Source: Symsagittifera roscoffensis | Taxonomy: Eukaryota > Xenacoelomorpha > Acoela > Convolutidae | Reading direction: 5' to 3' | Length of the DNA: 64,000 nt | Assembly: GCF_963678635.1 (NCBI RefSeq) | Contig: NC_087070.1 | Location: 8,468,539 to 8,532,538, forward strand | Part shown: positions 1 to 13,305 of the stretch, piece after piece | Layout: every line of letters begins with the position of its first letter | Position numbering within the stretch: position 1 is the stretch's first letter | Position numbers and translations under genes: made by a program | The notes under the pieces: model-generated | Databases searched by the model: none | What the model saw: the letters and a program-made list of their open reading frames with translations, nothing else | What the model was told of the DNA's origin: nothing

Positions 1-3000
1 TACCATTTTCGGCGTAAAATCTCTTGTTGTCAAAAGGAGATAAAGCAATTTTGTGTAGTTCTTCAACAGAAAGAGCATGATTTCTACTTCTTATTGTTTT
101 CAAATCAGTTCGAATACTTTTACCGTCAAACAACACTGATTTGAAACGATCATGGTGAAGAGTGGTCTTAACTGCTCTGTTCACTCCCTTGGCACTTTGC
201 TTAGTCTTAGGGTTTTCACCATCGCTGTATGCTATTGAATATGCCTCCGAAAAACAGCTTCCGACAAAATACAACCACTCAATTCATCGGATAGTTTTAG
301 TGGTATTTTTCGGTTTGACACATCGAATAGAAAATGATCTGTAGGATATGAACTGAAATCCATAATGTCTCTAAATTTAACTAAATCTTTATATAAGTCT
401 CCAGTTTTAATCTCATAGAACTAGGAGTCCCGTCCTTGTACATTACTCCAGCGTTCGTGCCATACTGGGGAACAATTTTTTCATAATGAAATTTATATAC
501 TTGCAGCTTTGAAATATCTAATATAGCTGCACCAAGATAGGTGGGTTTGTTCCAATTGATTGTTTTCTTGATTAATGTGACAGCCACTAAATTTTCTTTG
601 AAAATCCTAAAATTGTTTAAATTGAATTTGTTACAGTAGAACTTAGCTTGCTCCTCATCTTTAACCATCACCAGTTTTTATCTTCGCCTCAAATTTTCCA
701 CTGTTTTCCCAAAGTATGAATTGTTTAGAATTTTAAAGAACTTCTTATCAAACTCTGAGTTCTGAGGTCTTTGACGCATTTTCGTGTTTAGCACAAGCTA
801 AGCAGCCATAAAATTTGATTGATAAAATTGAAGTACACGTTTAACTTTCTTGACTTTCAATCCTTGTTGAATCAAGAACTTGAGCATTGAATAATGATAT
901 ACGTAGTTTTCTTTGTCAAAAAGAGTCTCCATCAGTTTTTCTGACTTTTCTGGTTTTGGATTAGTTTCCTGTTGATAAGCTGACAAGAATTAGCTGTCAA
1001 TAGTCATTTTTTCGGCAGCCAATGAGAAATCATTGTGAGCGTCCTGTAAGTTCTGAGGGTAGAACAAATTAACCATGACAAAATAGCCTTGCTTGTTGTC
1101 ATCGGATGTCTCCAAAATTTCATTAAGTGTTTTTTCAACCCATTTAAAATTTCCCGTAGGCATTTTTGTGCTCATGGTTCCTCCATAAAGATTTACAACT
1201 TCTAAAAGCCAGCCTTAGGAACAAGTTTTCGATGAATCGTAATCATTTAGATAAGGATTATTGGCTTTCATGTATCGTTTCTCGCCAATGCCGTCATGAC
1301 CACCGCGAATTGCTTTTCCACAGAAGAGAAGCATATCGATATCTGTGAGCAAATCGATTTCTGCTTTGGTTGTTTTGAGCATAGCATCCCATGATTTGTT
1401 TGGAGTACTGAAGTAAAACGATGGGTCAGGATCAAACACGTCTTTGAACAAGTTACGAAATTTCTCAAAAATGTCAGCAAGAAGTAATGTATCACACTTC
1501 AAATACAAATCATGATAGTCGCCAATGTTCTCACAGTGGAAAGTACACCAAACTTTTTCGCAGTCTTTACATCTTTTTTGTTAACATTTGTTTCACCAGA
1601 AAGAGTGTTGATCCAGTTTGGCCCAAAATGAGGCAAATCAACTTCCTTGAATTTATCAAACGAATCAATATACGAATAAGGGTAATTTCCTTTTTGAAAC
1701 AACAATAAATTTTCTGTCTCAAGTGGAAACTGTTCTTTCAGGAGTTTGAAATCCATATCATTTAATGACTAAGAAAGACTTTCCAAACTTTCAGGAAAGA
1801 ATATAAAGCTATCGAGAAATCTCATCTCTTCATACTTCGTTTTTACAGCTCCTTCTTTTGTCTTGTACTCGCCTACAGGCACATGTAGGCTAAATTACAA
1901 ATAATTTTCATCGGTACATGGCACAACTGTTAACTTCTTTTTTTCTTCCAATTTCAAGGTTGCTTATCGAGTGATGAGAGTCATAACGGCTCAAATTGGG
2001 AAAGAAAATAGGAGTAAATGATTGAGTACGCAGTTTCAAGTTGCATGAATTAGGTGCCACTCCGAGAATGTATCCTGTCGTATGATCGTGATGAATAACT
2101 TTGTCTTCATCAAGCAGTTGTGACAAACAACGCAGTTTCTTGAGTTTGTGAGCAATTGCTGACGTTTTTTGTCTGAGATGATTAGTTTTCTAATTTTTTG
2201 TTTTGCATTAAAAAGTTCAGTTGCTTTTGTACGTATGTATTCAAAAAATGTTTCAATACATTTAGGGCCACGAGAAGATTCATAAAGAGACTTTCCGTTT
2301 GCTCTGTCAACCAAAAGAGATCCGAAGGAGCATGGCGTTTGCTCTTCAATTATGGTTGTTGCTCTTTTCTTAGGGTTCTTTTTACATAAAGCCTGTGTAT
2401 CTGCATAGATTATGAACTGGCTCATGGCTATCTTATTCCAATTTTGGAATCGGAGTTTACTTCCATCAGGAGGCATTTTAATGGTAACTGCATCATGCTC
2501 ACCACACAGCGTTGAATGCTCTTTAAGCTATTTTTGTGAAGTAAAACCATGAAGGCAACGCTCGCAGAGCTTTTTCCGGTTGTGCACTTTTCAAACTGTT
2601 TGAACATAAACGCATTGAAGTTAGTTATAAGAAAGTAATGGAAAATTACTTAATCGGAAAAAAAGAACATTAATGGTTTTGGCAGTAGTTTTCGACAAGA
2701 AGAGTGGAGAAATTTGGTTATTTTCTAAGCCAAAAACGTTGATGGATAGTTTATTAATCTTCTCAAACATAGAATATCGCAAATTGCCATTGGGAAATCA
2801 AAATCTTTAAAATCATACTGACCAAAGAGATGCTTGTAAGCTGAAGCTTCCTGCTGGTGGTTGACAATATCTGGATTCAATGCTGCCAATATTGCATAAA
2901 TGAAGCAAAATTGATCCTTGCTTATGATGTTCAGAAGGAAATCATTGTCGAAGAAAATTTGAAGGTGTTTCGAGATAACTGCTTCCTCTGATCGGCTTGT

Positions 3001-3664
3001 ATAGATTAATGTTTATATCCAGATGTTCAAGAGAACTAACAAAAAAGCCACTTCCAATGCTGCAGAATACTTGAAGCGTGCTGACCATTTGGTCAACCAT
3101 TGAGTAATAGTCACTGTCATCAAATTCGGTTACTATAGCTTTTGCATTGCTGCTTCCGTGGCAAAAAACTTCCGTCTCTTCAATTGGTTTAACAACAAAA
3201 GCGAACGCCGAAAGTTGAAGTTTGATTGGTTTATACTCACTTAGTTTCTTTTTAATGAAAGATTGATTGTCAATTTTAAAGACGTCAATCAAGAAAAAAA
3301 GATCTGATTGATCTTGGAATTTTATTCTATAAGTCTGGAAAAAGTTTTTAGCATCATTTTTTTGGTAGAAAAACTAAGTTTCGATGAATGTGGATCAGAG
3401 GCAAGTTTTCGTATGTCATGATACTCCGCAACGTGGTTTTGTAGTTCCTTCACGTTTTCAAAAACAATAACACAATAAACACATTTCACGGAGATGCCAA
3501 AGAGCAGTATCGGATCTCACAAATTGCTTTGAGCAGCTTCCACAGCTGTAGTTAGCTGCTTTTGTGGTTGCAATTTTGTGGACTTTGAAGAGATGATCAT
3601 TCAATCTACGCTTTGTGGTATATTTCTTTGGACATCGGCTGCAAGGAAACTCCATCTTATCCAC
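1..3664 (-). pseudogene. Protein-primed family B DNA polymerase (Polinton/Maverick-type), decayed, C-terminus beyond window edge
   Basis: Read on the minus strand, the fragments run in family order. Three C2H2-type finger stretches come first (3655-3420; CSRC...HLFKVH, CGSC...HLREM, CVYC...HVAEYH). Next is the N-terminal region with NLYKPIRGSSY (about 3000), then FIYAILAALNP (about 2890-2850). Exo I appears as IYADTQA (about 2410), with Gln where the family has Glu. Then come a CVVCHNC cluster (about 2110), HHDHTTGYILG (about 2090), Exo II as NLSRYDSHH (about 1990), PYSYIDSFDKF (about 1670) and Exo III as YLKCDTLLLADIFEKF (about 1505). Motif A is reduced to EVVNLYG (about 1190), with Glu replacing the catalytic Asp. 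Motif B, LNNSYFGKTVENL, is intact (about 720). Motif C is lost at a frameshift near 440. Motif order, spacing and wording match protein-primed polymerases of Polinton-like elements. Frame changes or stops near 2740, 2036, 1500, 1210, 988, 790 and 380 show it is dead. No integrase, capsid or ATPase gene of such an element is visible. Confidence 0.85.
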
Positions 3665-6562
3665 CTAAAACGAGAGACAAATTAAGCATCGAAGAACTTT
3701 CTAGAACAGTAGGTGTTTAAATTTTTTCAGGCTTTACTGATTGTTATAGTTTCAGTTATAGTTAGACTTCGACGATAGAGACTTATTTATAAAAATTGCC
3801 TACAAATTAATTGCCTTTAATTGCCTATAATTCGAAAAACAGGCAATCAAAATTTAAAAAAGAGTTTAAATGAATTGGAGAACAATTTCAAAAGCAAAAC
3901 TTTTTTTGTAGTGCAATGAAAAATCAAGTCAGAAATTTAATTTTTAGGGAAAACATGTTCAAACTCCATTTTCACAATTGAGTCATTTTTTAAAAACACC
4001 TCATGTGCAATTAACATAGCAACAAAATTTTTTCGACTGGTCAAAATACACTAGAATCAAATCTGAATACCTAAGAGCGAAGCGAAGCTTTGTATCAATT
4101 GCGAAACAAGTTTAAAAAAGAAAGGTGAGTTAGTCGGAGATTACTATGATAAGATCTGGTCAAAAATGAAGGAAACAACAAATTCTTACTACATCTAAAG
4201 TTGCTCTCCTGTTTGGATTCTGTATTGTGGATGCTCTTTTTTGCTCAGGGGGGGAAATTTCGTTCACAAAGAAAAAAACCGAAAAAGTGTTTGAATTTTT
4301 TCAATATTGGAAAGATGATGTGATTTTCGAAAAACACGTAATGTTAGGTGAACACTTTTTGAAATGTGCGACAAAATTTTATATTCAATTTTCATGAAAT
4401 TATCAATTGAGTAGCCATTAAAGATCAGCATAATATGATTAAACTAATTCAGATATAACATCAGCGCAAAACTTTCTTAAAATCAGCAAGAGCGATAATC
4501 TCCATTTTTTCTCGTTTTTTTAAAATCAAAATTCATTAGTAGGTATCTCATTAGAATGTTAACAGTTTGAGTTACTTACAACTAAAAAGTATTACAAGCT
4601 AAATTTGGAAAAATCTTTTTAAATATTCTTCAGTTCGGTATTATAAGTCCCGTCTTAGAAAAAAAATTGATTCTAAACAAATCATTTTTTTCCTCAGGGA
4701 AATCAGAAAATTAGAACACGTTTCCGACAAATCGGAGTTATTATTGTTTTTCTGATGATCATTGCATATCTGATGATCGATATAGGAAATTGTCTTCCTT
4801 CCACAGTAAATAAAAACAAACCGTTTTTGTCACACGAGTGAAACCGCCAAAAAAAATAAACACTAGAGAAACACAAAAAAAAACAGTTTCTAAATTAAAC
4901 AGAGGGCTACTAAGCCGACACTGCAATGGTAGACACTCATTGAGTCGAAAACCAAAACAATACTACAAGAAAATGTTGTCATGAAAAATGAGCAATTAAG
5001 TCTTGAAGCTTTGAATTCTTACAACAAGGACTGCCTGACTTTTTTTAATCAACAGTTTTTTATCCTTAAAGCAATAAAAATTAAGGCAACTAAGCCAATA
5101 AATATCATCAGTAAAACTTTAGTTCGAATAAAGCTTTTAACAAAAAAAACGACGAAAAATAAATTTACTTAAATCAGGGGTTGTTTAGGCTATATATTAC
5201 AGAAAAAAAAGAATAATCAAAAAACAATTGCATCTACGATAAAAACTTCTGACCGCACAAAAGTCACACAACGCTGGATTTCAGCCAAGAAAGCATAAGC
5301 AGACAATCGAAGGTCAAATTGCGTCTTAACTGGCAACAGTAAAAAGAGATTCACCATTTCAATATACACTATGTTTTTTCTCATAGAATTAACATAACCA
5401 ACATAGAATTGGAAATAATCAAAAACGCAAAAAAAACAGATAAAAAACGCTGACTTGAAACAATTTCAAACTCAATAAAAGTACAAAAGGCTCTTAAGGC
5501 ACACTGAGTTTCGAAAGCAATTAAGAAATCACACCTTTTTAAATTAATCACTGAAATTGAGAAATCTGAATTTAACCGAAAGTTGAACTTTTTTTCCGCC
5601 AAAAAATGCGTCCAGTTTTGTGATTGAAACTCGATCACGTTTTTTATATCTTTCACACTTTCAGAGTTAGAAAACTCAATAAGTGCATATATAACAAAAA
5701 GCATTCAAGAGTACATTAAAATGTATGAAAACACTTGTGTAAAAAGTCAATTTTTTTCTTAACTAACAGCCACCATTTCAAACTTTTCCTGGAGTTTTTA
5801 AGGTAAAGATATACCCCCCCCCCCCATTTACTTCTCTGCAGAGGCGACTCAAGTCTGAGACTTTTTCCGGGGCTACTAATAGAAAGCAGGATATTAAGCG
5901 TATGGTAAGACAACCCTTTTGAAATCGTGTGCATGCATCCGATAACCTGCCATAGCATGGATAATACGTGAGAACAAACTGTAAGTGCTGTGAAAACTAA
6001 CTACCGAGACACAGAAAAAATCCAATTTTGAACAAAAAACTTGACGGTTTTAAGACTTTGACTGGATAGTGAACAAAAAAAAGAGATGGAGGTCAAAATT
6101 TTCTTCGAAGATCTAAGTTTTTAAAAAAATGATACAACTGTAACGACGAAAACCTTGTTGTTTGTATTGAATGATGTTCATAAGCAACCAGAGATGTTAC
6201 CTCGAAGCGACAAAACGAGGTTACCTCGATTTTTCGACTCGTGTAAGCAAAGTTGATGTAACAAAAAAAACGTTTCATCTCCAAGTTTTAGAATTTTTGT
6301 TCGAACCATCCGCAGTGAAACCCTAAGCAAAACAACATATATAAAACCCCCTAACTACTTCTCACAAAATATATCCCTTAAAACCATGAAAACTACATCC
6401 TCCTCAAAAAAAATTCACTTCAACTTAAAACTTTCATAGCTTTGAGCCGGTTAATCGAAGAACGAAAAAAAATACAAGATACTTTTCAAAATCAGATCAG
6501 TGTTTGTACATTTTTGCAACTTATAAGTTTTTTAGAGGTTCAAATTTAAACCAATTAAAATA
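3665..6562. other. Intergenic, no gene seen
   Basis: AT-rich sequence with many A and T runs. Open frames are short, low in complexity and without recognisable motifs. A run of 12 C lies at 5814-5825. I see no RNA gene or mobile-element terminus here. Confidence 0.6.
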
Positions 6563-8650
6563 AACAGCATTTGAGAAAAAACTGAATCTGAATCAAAGGA
6601 AGATAAGAAAAAAACCAAAAGAAAAAAAACTAATTGATAATTTTTCAAGAAGTTTGAATGAAAAAAAAATGTAATTACCGCTTAAACGAATCCCACTTAC
6701 TTACTACTTAACGCAACAGATGGTAATATTAACAACTATTCAAGATAATTAGCAAATTTGCCATACCCATCAAATTGATCATTCTCTGTACTAACTTGCT
6801 TATGGAAAAAATGTGTAAAACGTGAAACAAGAAAGCTTAACGTTTTTTTCAAATTTGGAGTTTTTAAGGAGAATAAATACCTACACCAAAAACAATGTTT
6901 TTACAAAGGTTATTCAATAAAAAAATGATCAATATGTTTTTAGAGTTCTAATCTATTTTAAAAGATAAGTTTAACATTGTTATTCTCATAGTTTGCAGTT
7001 CCGTAATTTGGGCGCGTAGTTTGCCTTCTTCTTAAAGTTTTTTAAATAGAAAAAACAAAAAGAATCATTAGTAAAATTATCCAATTCAACCCTGATCAAA
7101 CTTAAGCTATGAGCAACCTAAGCATACAGCTAACAGCCAGTTAGAATAGAGTCAAAGAACGCAATGAAGCAAAAAAAGTGAAAAGAAGTATATGGTTCAA
7201 AACTTATGACCTTGCTTTCTTTGGTAATCTGGATACTATTATTTTGCAATATTCCCTTTTACTTTTAACAAAGGGAAGCAACGGAATTTGAAAAAAAAAA
7301 ATCAACCGAATAAGAAAAAAAAAGAAATCAAAATGAAAAAAAAATTTTTTTTTGTTTTCTTTCTCGAAAATCAATCCATTAAATGCTATGCAAAAAGCAA
7401 ACTGAAATGATTTCCTCAAAAAGTCTGAGTTCAATTTGGAACGATTTGTTACACGGACTAAACCTCTGCTTACAGGTTTATAGTACATAAACTATTGACC
7501 ACATTAGTTGTCACAAGTTAGCCAAAACTTCAAATCCTCGATAACTTTACAAGGATCAGAGAAAAATGATCCGTAAAAAGACCCAAAATTTTTACCCCAA
7601 AAATTGAATATGTTGAACTTTCGTCAGGCAAAAGCTATGCCAAAATTACCGAGTCAAACACTGACAAACTGTATCAAGAAGGTGATCCTCTCACGCAGCA
7701 GCAGCACAGAAAAGTTAGGAGAATATAATCTCCAAAAAATGAATATAATCTCCTAAAGTTTGTAGACAAAAAGTGTTCGAATCTATTTAACTATACACCA
7801 TAATCGCACAATATATATCAACCATTACTTACCGTAAACTGGCAAAGTTAGCAATCTTTCAGGAGAACAATACTTTTTGGCTGATTTTTAGGAATTTTCC
7901 GTCGTAAATTGCTAGTTGAAGTCGACGTTTGTCTGGAGAGGAGAAGCCCTCACGAGCACAAGTTGAATATCGTTTGTAACAATAGCTCAAGTCAACAAAA
8001 CTTTTCGAATTGAACATAAAATTTCCGTCAAACTTTGCTTGTAAAAAAATGCGATAATTTTCAGAAAAAAACCACCTGAGCGAAAATATCTATATGCAGT
8101 CACTTTCTTCGAAAGCCGGAATGAAAACCCATTTGTTATGTACAATACCAAAATGTCAAGCGAAGAAAATTGAATCTAACAGAAAAAATTACGATCATTT
8201 TGCTTCACTCAAAACAGATTGGAATAATTTGTTTGAGTGGAATAACTCAACACTTATCAAAAGTTCGCCTTATGTTTCTCCAATTTAAATAAAAATCTTC
8301 ATAGTGTGCATAAAGTAGTCCAGAACTTAGCCAATTTGACATTTTTCTGATCCCTAGATTTTCATCAAAAATAATGAAGGCTTTTTTTACACTTGAGCTC
8401 AAGGAATCAAAACTTTCAATGGTGTTTAATTTTTTTTGTTTAATCTCCCATTTTAAGCGCCCCAATTTTTAATAGAAAAACACTCAAAGGACAAACAATC
8501 TGCAGAAAACAAGAAATGATAAAATATGCAACAGTTTGTTTTTTCAAAGTTCTTTTTTATTTAGGTAGAATATATAAATACGCGTAAGGAGAATGAAATA
8601 AATCTTACATTTTAATTGCCCCCCAATTTAACCGCCTTGTTTAATAAAAA
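6563..8650. repeat. R1 repeat, copy 1
   Basis: Matches 9851-12472 over its whole length. Landmarks present in both copies are a GCAGCAGCAG run (7698 and 10989), CTCCAAAAAATGAATATAAT (about 7729 and 11023) and AAGCCGGAATGAAAACCCAT (about 8114 and 11405). Copy 2 is longer because the segment around 8245-8290 is expanded there to about 11550-12110. Short open frames in it are not preserved between copies. Confidence 0.8.
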
Positions 8651-9845
8651 ATAATAATAAACACAAGTCAATTGATTTTTTTTACCATTCAGCTCAAAAC
8701 AACAAAAAAATTCGGATGCTAAAGAAATACTTCCAACTAAATTGCCGGAATTAGTCTAGACAAAGAAAAACTACTCCGAAAACAATTATTATGTACATTT
8801 ATTCAAAAGTCGTAAGGAAAGGTCTCCACGTTTGTTATGCTAAAAACAACACAGAGGCGATTATAATTTCCTAGCGCGAAAAAAAGACAGAAAGCAGCCC
8901 TTTAAAATCAAACAAAAAAAGTAGAAACAAATCTCAACTTAGTAAAAATTTGCCTACGCGACCTTGTGAATGAAATTGCCCCCACTCAGCTACTCTTGCT
9001 TAATAATATTAAACACTAGCCAAAAAAAAAGAAAAGAGAACAGTTGCAATGAAAATTTCATCGATACAGATCAACATTGGAAAAAAAGTGCGTCCAAATG
9101 ACCACTCGTGTTTGCCAGTTAGGTCCGAATTCAAAGTAGGTTCATACTGATACGCTACTCTGGCTAGCGTGCTTTTTTAATGATTTTTAAGAATAGAAGT
9201 TTCAATCATGTGCAATTTTTTGATAGTCTGTTTTTTTTTTGGGGGAGGGAGGGTCATTTTGGGAGGTTTTGAAACAAAAACTGCGTTTTTTTTGATGCGC
9301 GTTCTCTGCAGAAACATTTCAAAAATCTTCAATTTTTGGTTGTCGCAATGAGAATCTGTAGTCCTAAAAATCAAAAGGTGATACTAACTCTTCAGAGATA
9401 CTAACTCTTTTGATAACAACCATCGAATTGAGAAATTTGGATCGTGGAAATCTGGAAATTGAAGTATGTTACTCTGTTTTTGCCCCTTTTTATTTTTTAA
9501 ACAAGTTCTAGCCTTGAGACAAAGTAAGAATCATAAAAAGATTTTTATAGAATCTACTAAACCAGAAACAAACAGCTAACAAAACTTTTTTTTGTAGCTT
9601 TTTCACATCCTTTTTATTAAAATTTATTAAAAAATAGATTTAGCTAATTCCACCATTTTTGGTTCGGAAAATTACAAAAGACATGAAAAATCTAATAAAA
9701 AAATTATAAAATATATAGTACCAAAGAATTGCTCATAAAGAAACTTTAGCTTGATCTTCTATGATTGTTTCGTTATCAATTGGCCAAATTTAATTTTAGT
9801 GTGTTGTTTTGAACCAAACTTAGAGAGAACTCTATTAAGAAAAAA
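8651..9845. repeat. R2 repeat, copy 1
   Basis: Begins at AATAATAAACACAAGTCAAT and ends near the AGAGAGAACT motif at about 9823. The same block is seen at 18427-19640 and 22656-23866, and in shortened form at 12473-12808, where the text jumps from ATCAACCTT to GAGAAAAAATTTAG, deleting about 0.9 kb. The copy at 19036-19047 carries a G-run that is longer than in the other copies. Confidence 0.75.
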
Positions 9846-9850
9846 ATTTA

Positions 9851-12472
9851 GAAAACAGCATTTTAGAAAAAACTGAAGCTGAATCAAAGGAAGATAAGAC
9901 GAAAACCAAAAGAAAAAAAACTAATTGATAATTTTTCAAGAAGTTTGAAATAAAAGAAATTGTAATTACCGCTTGAACGAATCCCACTTACTTACTACTT
10001 AACGCAACAGATGGTAGTATTAACAACTATTCAAGATAATTAGTAAATTTGCCATACCCATCAAATTGATCATTCTCTGTACTAACTTGCTTATGGAAAA
10101 AAATGTGTAAAACGTGAAACAAGAAAGCTTAAGGTTTTTTCAAATTTGGAGTGTTTAAGTTGAAAAAATATCTACACCGAAAAGAATGTTTTCACAAAGA
10201 TTATTCAATAAAAAAATAATCAACATGTTTTTAGAGTTCTAATCCAATTTTAAATGATAAGTTTAACATTGTTATTCTCATCTTTTGCAGTTCCGTAATT
10301 TGGGAGCGTAGTTTGCCTTCTTCTTACAATTTTTTTAAATAGAAAAAACAAAAAGAATCGTTAGTAAAATTATCCAACTCAACCCTAATCAAACTTAAGC
10401 TATGAGCATTCTAAGCATACAGCTAACAGCCAGTTAGAATAGAGTCAAAGAACGCAATGAAGAAAAAAAGTGAAATGAAGTATATGGTTCAAAATTTATG
10501 ACCTTGCTTTCTTTTGTAATCTTGATACTTTTATTTTGCAATATTCCGTTCTACTTTTAACAAAGGGAAGCAATGGATTTTGAAAAAAAATCAACCGAAT
10601 AAGAAAAAATAAAAGAAATGAAAATGAAAAAAAAAAGTTTTTTTTTGTTTTCTTTCTCGAAAATCAACCCATTAAATGCTATGCAAAAAGCAAACTGATA
10701 TGATTTCCTCAAAAAGTCTGAGTTCAATTAGGAACGATTTGTTACACGGACTAAACCTCTGCTTACAGGTTTATAGTACATAAACTATTGACCCCATTAG
10801 TTGTCACAAGTTAGCCAAAACTTCAAAGCTTCGATAACTTTACAAGGATCAGAGAAAAATGATCCCTAAAAAGATCCAAAATTTTTACCCCAAAAATTGA
10901 ATATGTTGAACTTTCTTCAGGCAAAAGCTATGCCAAAATTACCGAGTCGAACACTGAAAAATTGTATCAAGAAGGTGATCCTCTCACGCAGCAGCAGCAC
11001 AGAAAAATTAGGAGAATATAATCTCCAAAAAATGAATATAATCTCCTAAAGTATGTAGACAAAAAGTGTTCGAATCTATTTAGCTATACACCATAATCGC
11101 ACAATATATATCAACCATTACTCACCGTAAACTGGCGAAGTTAGCAATCTTTCAGGAGAACAATACTTTTTGCTGATTTTTAGGATTTTTCCGTCGTAAA
11201 TTGCTAGTTGAAGTCGAAGTTTGTCTGGAGAGAAGAAGCCCTCACGAGCGCAAGTTGAATATCGTTTGTAACTATAGCTCAAGTCAACAAAATTTTTCGA
11301 ATTGAACATAAATTTTCCGTCAAACTTTGCTTGTAAAAAATGCGATACTTGTCAGAAAAAAAACCACCTGAGCAAAAATATCTATTTTCAGTCACTTTCT
11401 TCGAAAGCCGGAATGAAAACCCATATGTTACGTACAATACCAAAACGTCAAGTGAAGAAAATTAAATATAACAAAAAAATTTACGATCATTTTGCTTCAC
11501 TCAAAACAGATTGGAATAATTTTGTTGAGTGGAATAACTCAACACTTATAAAAAATTCGCCTTATGGTACTTCAATGTGTTATAATTCTTGTCTGATCGA
11601 TTGAAAGCTTTCTTGGACAGTTTGAGAATCTTCATAAAAATCTTCATATTGTGCATAAAGTAGTCCAGAACTTAGCCGATTTGCCATTTTTCTGATCCCT
11701 AGATTTTCATCCAAAAAAGGAAGGCTTTTTTTACACTTGAGCTCAAGGAATCAAAACTTCTGTTAAATCATAAAAAATTCAATATTCATGAAGTTCAAAA
11801 AAACCAAAAAACAAAAAAATGAAAATTTACTATGAACGAGTTGTTTTTAAGCAAAACCAATGCGTTTTTTTGTGATGTTCGTCTCAAGGACGAACACTTG
11901 TTCCTGGAGGTTGCTGGATATTAAAAATTTCAATTTTCATCTCGGTTCACGATTTAGACACCAGAGGGAAAAATCATTTTTTTTAGAAAAAAAACAACTC
12001 TAGAGCTTCTCAAAGGTACTTCAATGTGTTATAATTCTTGTCTGATCGATTGAAAGCTTTATTGGACAGTTTGAGACAAAAAAAAATTTTTTCCAATTGT
12101 TTTACATATAAATCTTCATATTGTGCATAAAGTAGTCCAGAACTTAGCCAATTTGCCATTTTTCTGATCCCTAGATTTTCATCAAGAAAAATGAAGGCTT
12201 TTTTTACACTTGAGCTCAAGGAATCAAAACTTTCAATCGTGTTTAATTTTTTTTGTTTAATCTCCCATTTTAAGCGCCTCAATTTTTAATAGAAAAACAC
12301 TCAAAGGACAAACAATCAAATTTTTTGACGAAAATAAGAAATGATAAACTATGCAACAGTTTGTTTTTTCAAAGTTCTTTTTTATTTAGGTAGAATATAT
12401 AAATACGCGTAAGGCGAATGAAATAAATCTTACATTTTAATTGCCCTCCAATTTAACCACCTTGTTTAATAA
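9851..12472. repeat. R1 repeat, copy 2
   Basis: Second copy of the 6563-8650 block. It contains an internal duplication: the TATAATTCTTGTCTGATCGA segment appears at about 11580 and again at about 12030. A piece of R3 sequence (about 11760-11990, including the small hairpin at 11876-11896) is embedded in it. This shows that R1 and R3 have exchanged sequence. Confidence 0.75.
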
Positions 12473-13284
12473 AAAATAATAAACACAAGTCAATTGATTT
12501 TTTTCTTACCATTCAGCTCAAAATAACAAACAACTTCGGAAGCTAAAGAAATATTTCATAATAAATTGCCAGAATAAGTCTAGACAAAGAAGAACTACTC
12601 CGAAAACAATTATTCTGTACATTTATTCAAAGGTCTTATGGAAAAGTCTCCACGTTTGTTATGCTAAAAAAACACAGAGACGATTATAATTTCCTAGCGT
12701 GAAAACGACAGAAAGCAGCCCTTTAAAGTGAAACGGAAAAAGTAGAAACAAATCTCAACCTAGTAATCTCAACTTCAACCTACGCGACAGAGTTGAACCA
12801 TCAACCTTGAGAAAAAATTTAGAAAGAATAGAAAAAATTTCGTTGCACCAGACTGGTTGCAAAACCCCCTTTATTTTCTAGTACGACAAAAAAACTCAAA
12901 GCAAACCATAAAAAACAAAGACTTAGGTTAATTTTGATTTTTGAAGTTTTTTTGATTTTTCTATTTTTATTCAAAAAAAAACCTCACAAATCTTCTCTCA
13001 CTTTACCCATGATCCAGATAAAACAACGCCAATGGCTTGCCCTACTTAGGGCAAGGAGAACAGAAAAGAAAACTTCTGAAAAACAAATCAGCATTTTTTT
13101 TTCATTTCAATCTAAAAAAAACTTCACGCTTTGAACCTAGGGTTCTATCAAAATCAATCGGTTCGCTTCTGTTAAATCATAAAAAATTCAATATTTATGA
13201 AGTTCAAAAAAACCAAAAATCAAAAAAATGAAAATTTATTATGAACGAGTTGTTTTTAAGCAAAACCAATGCGTTTTTTTGTGA

Positions 13285-13305
13285 TGTTCGTCTCAAGGAC
13301 GAACA
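13285..13305. repeat. Small hairpin in R3 sub-repeat (one of several)
   Basis: A 9-bp stem with a CAA loop, TGTTCGTCY...GGACGAACA, recurs at 11876-11896, 13285-13305, 14554-14574, 24316-24336 and 25587-25607. At 19843-19863 it carries TGTTTGTCC...GGACAAACA. Two diverged sub-repeats (about 13904 and 24935) have lost the right arm. Here and at 11876 and 24316 one stem position is T opposite G. Confidence 0.8.

Noticed and set aside
3458-3664. Zinc-finger frame as a separate gene
   Set aside because: A third finger and the polymerase N-terminal region follow in order on the same strand after one frame change, so it is part of the polymerase relic.
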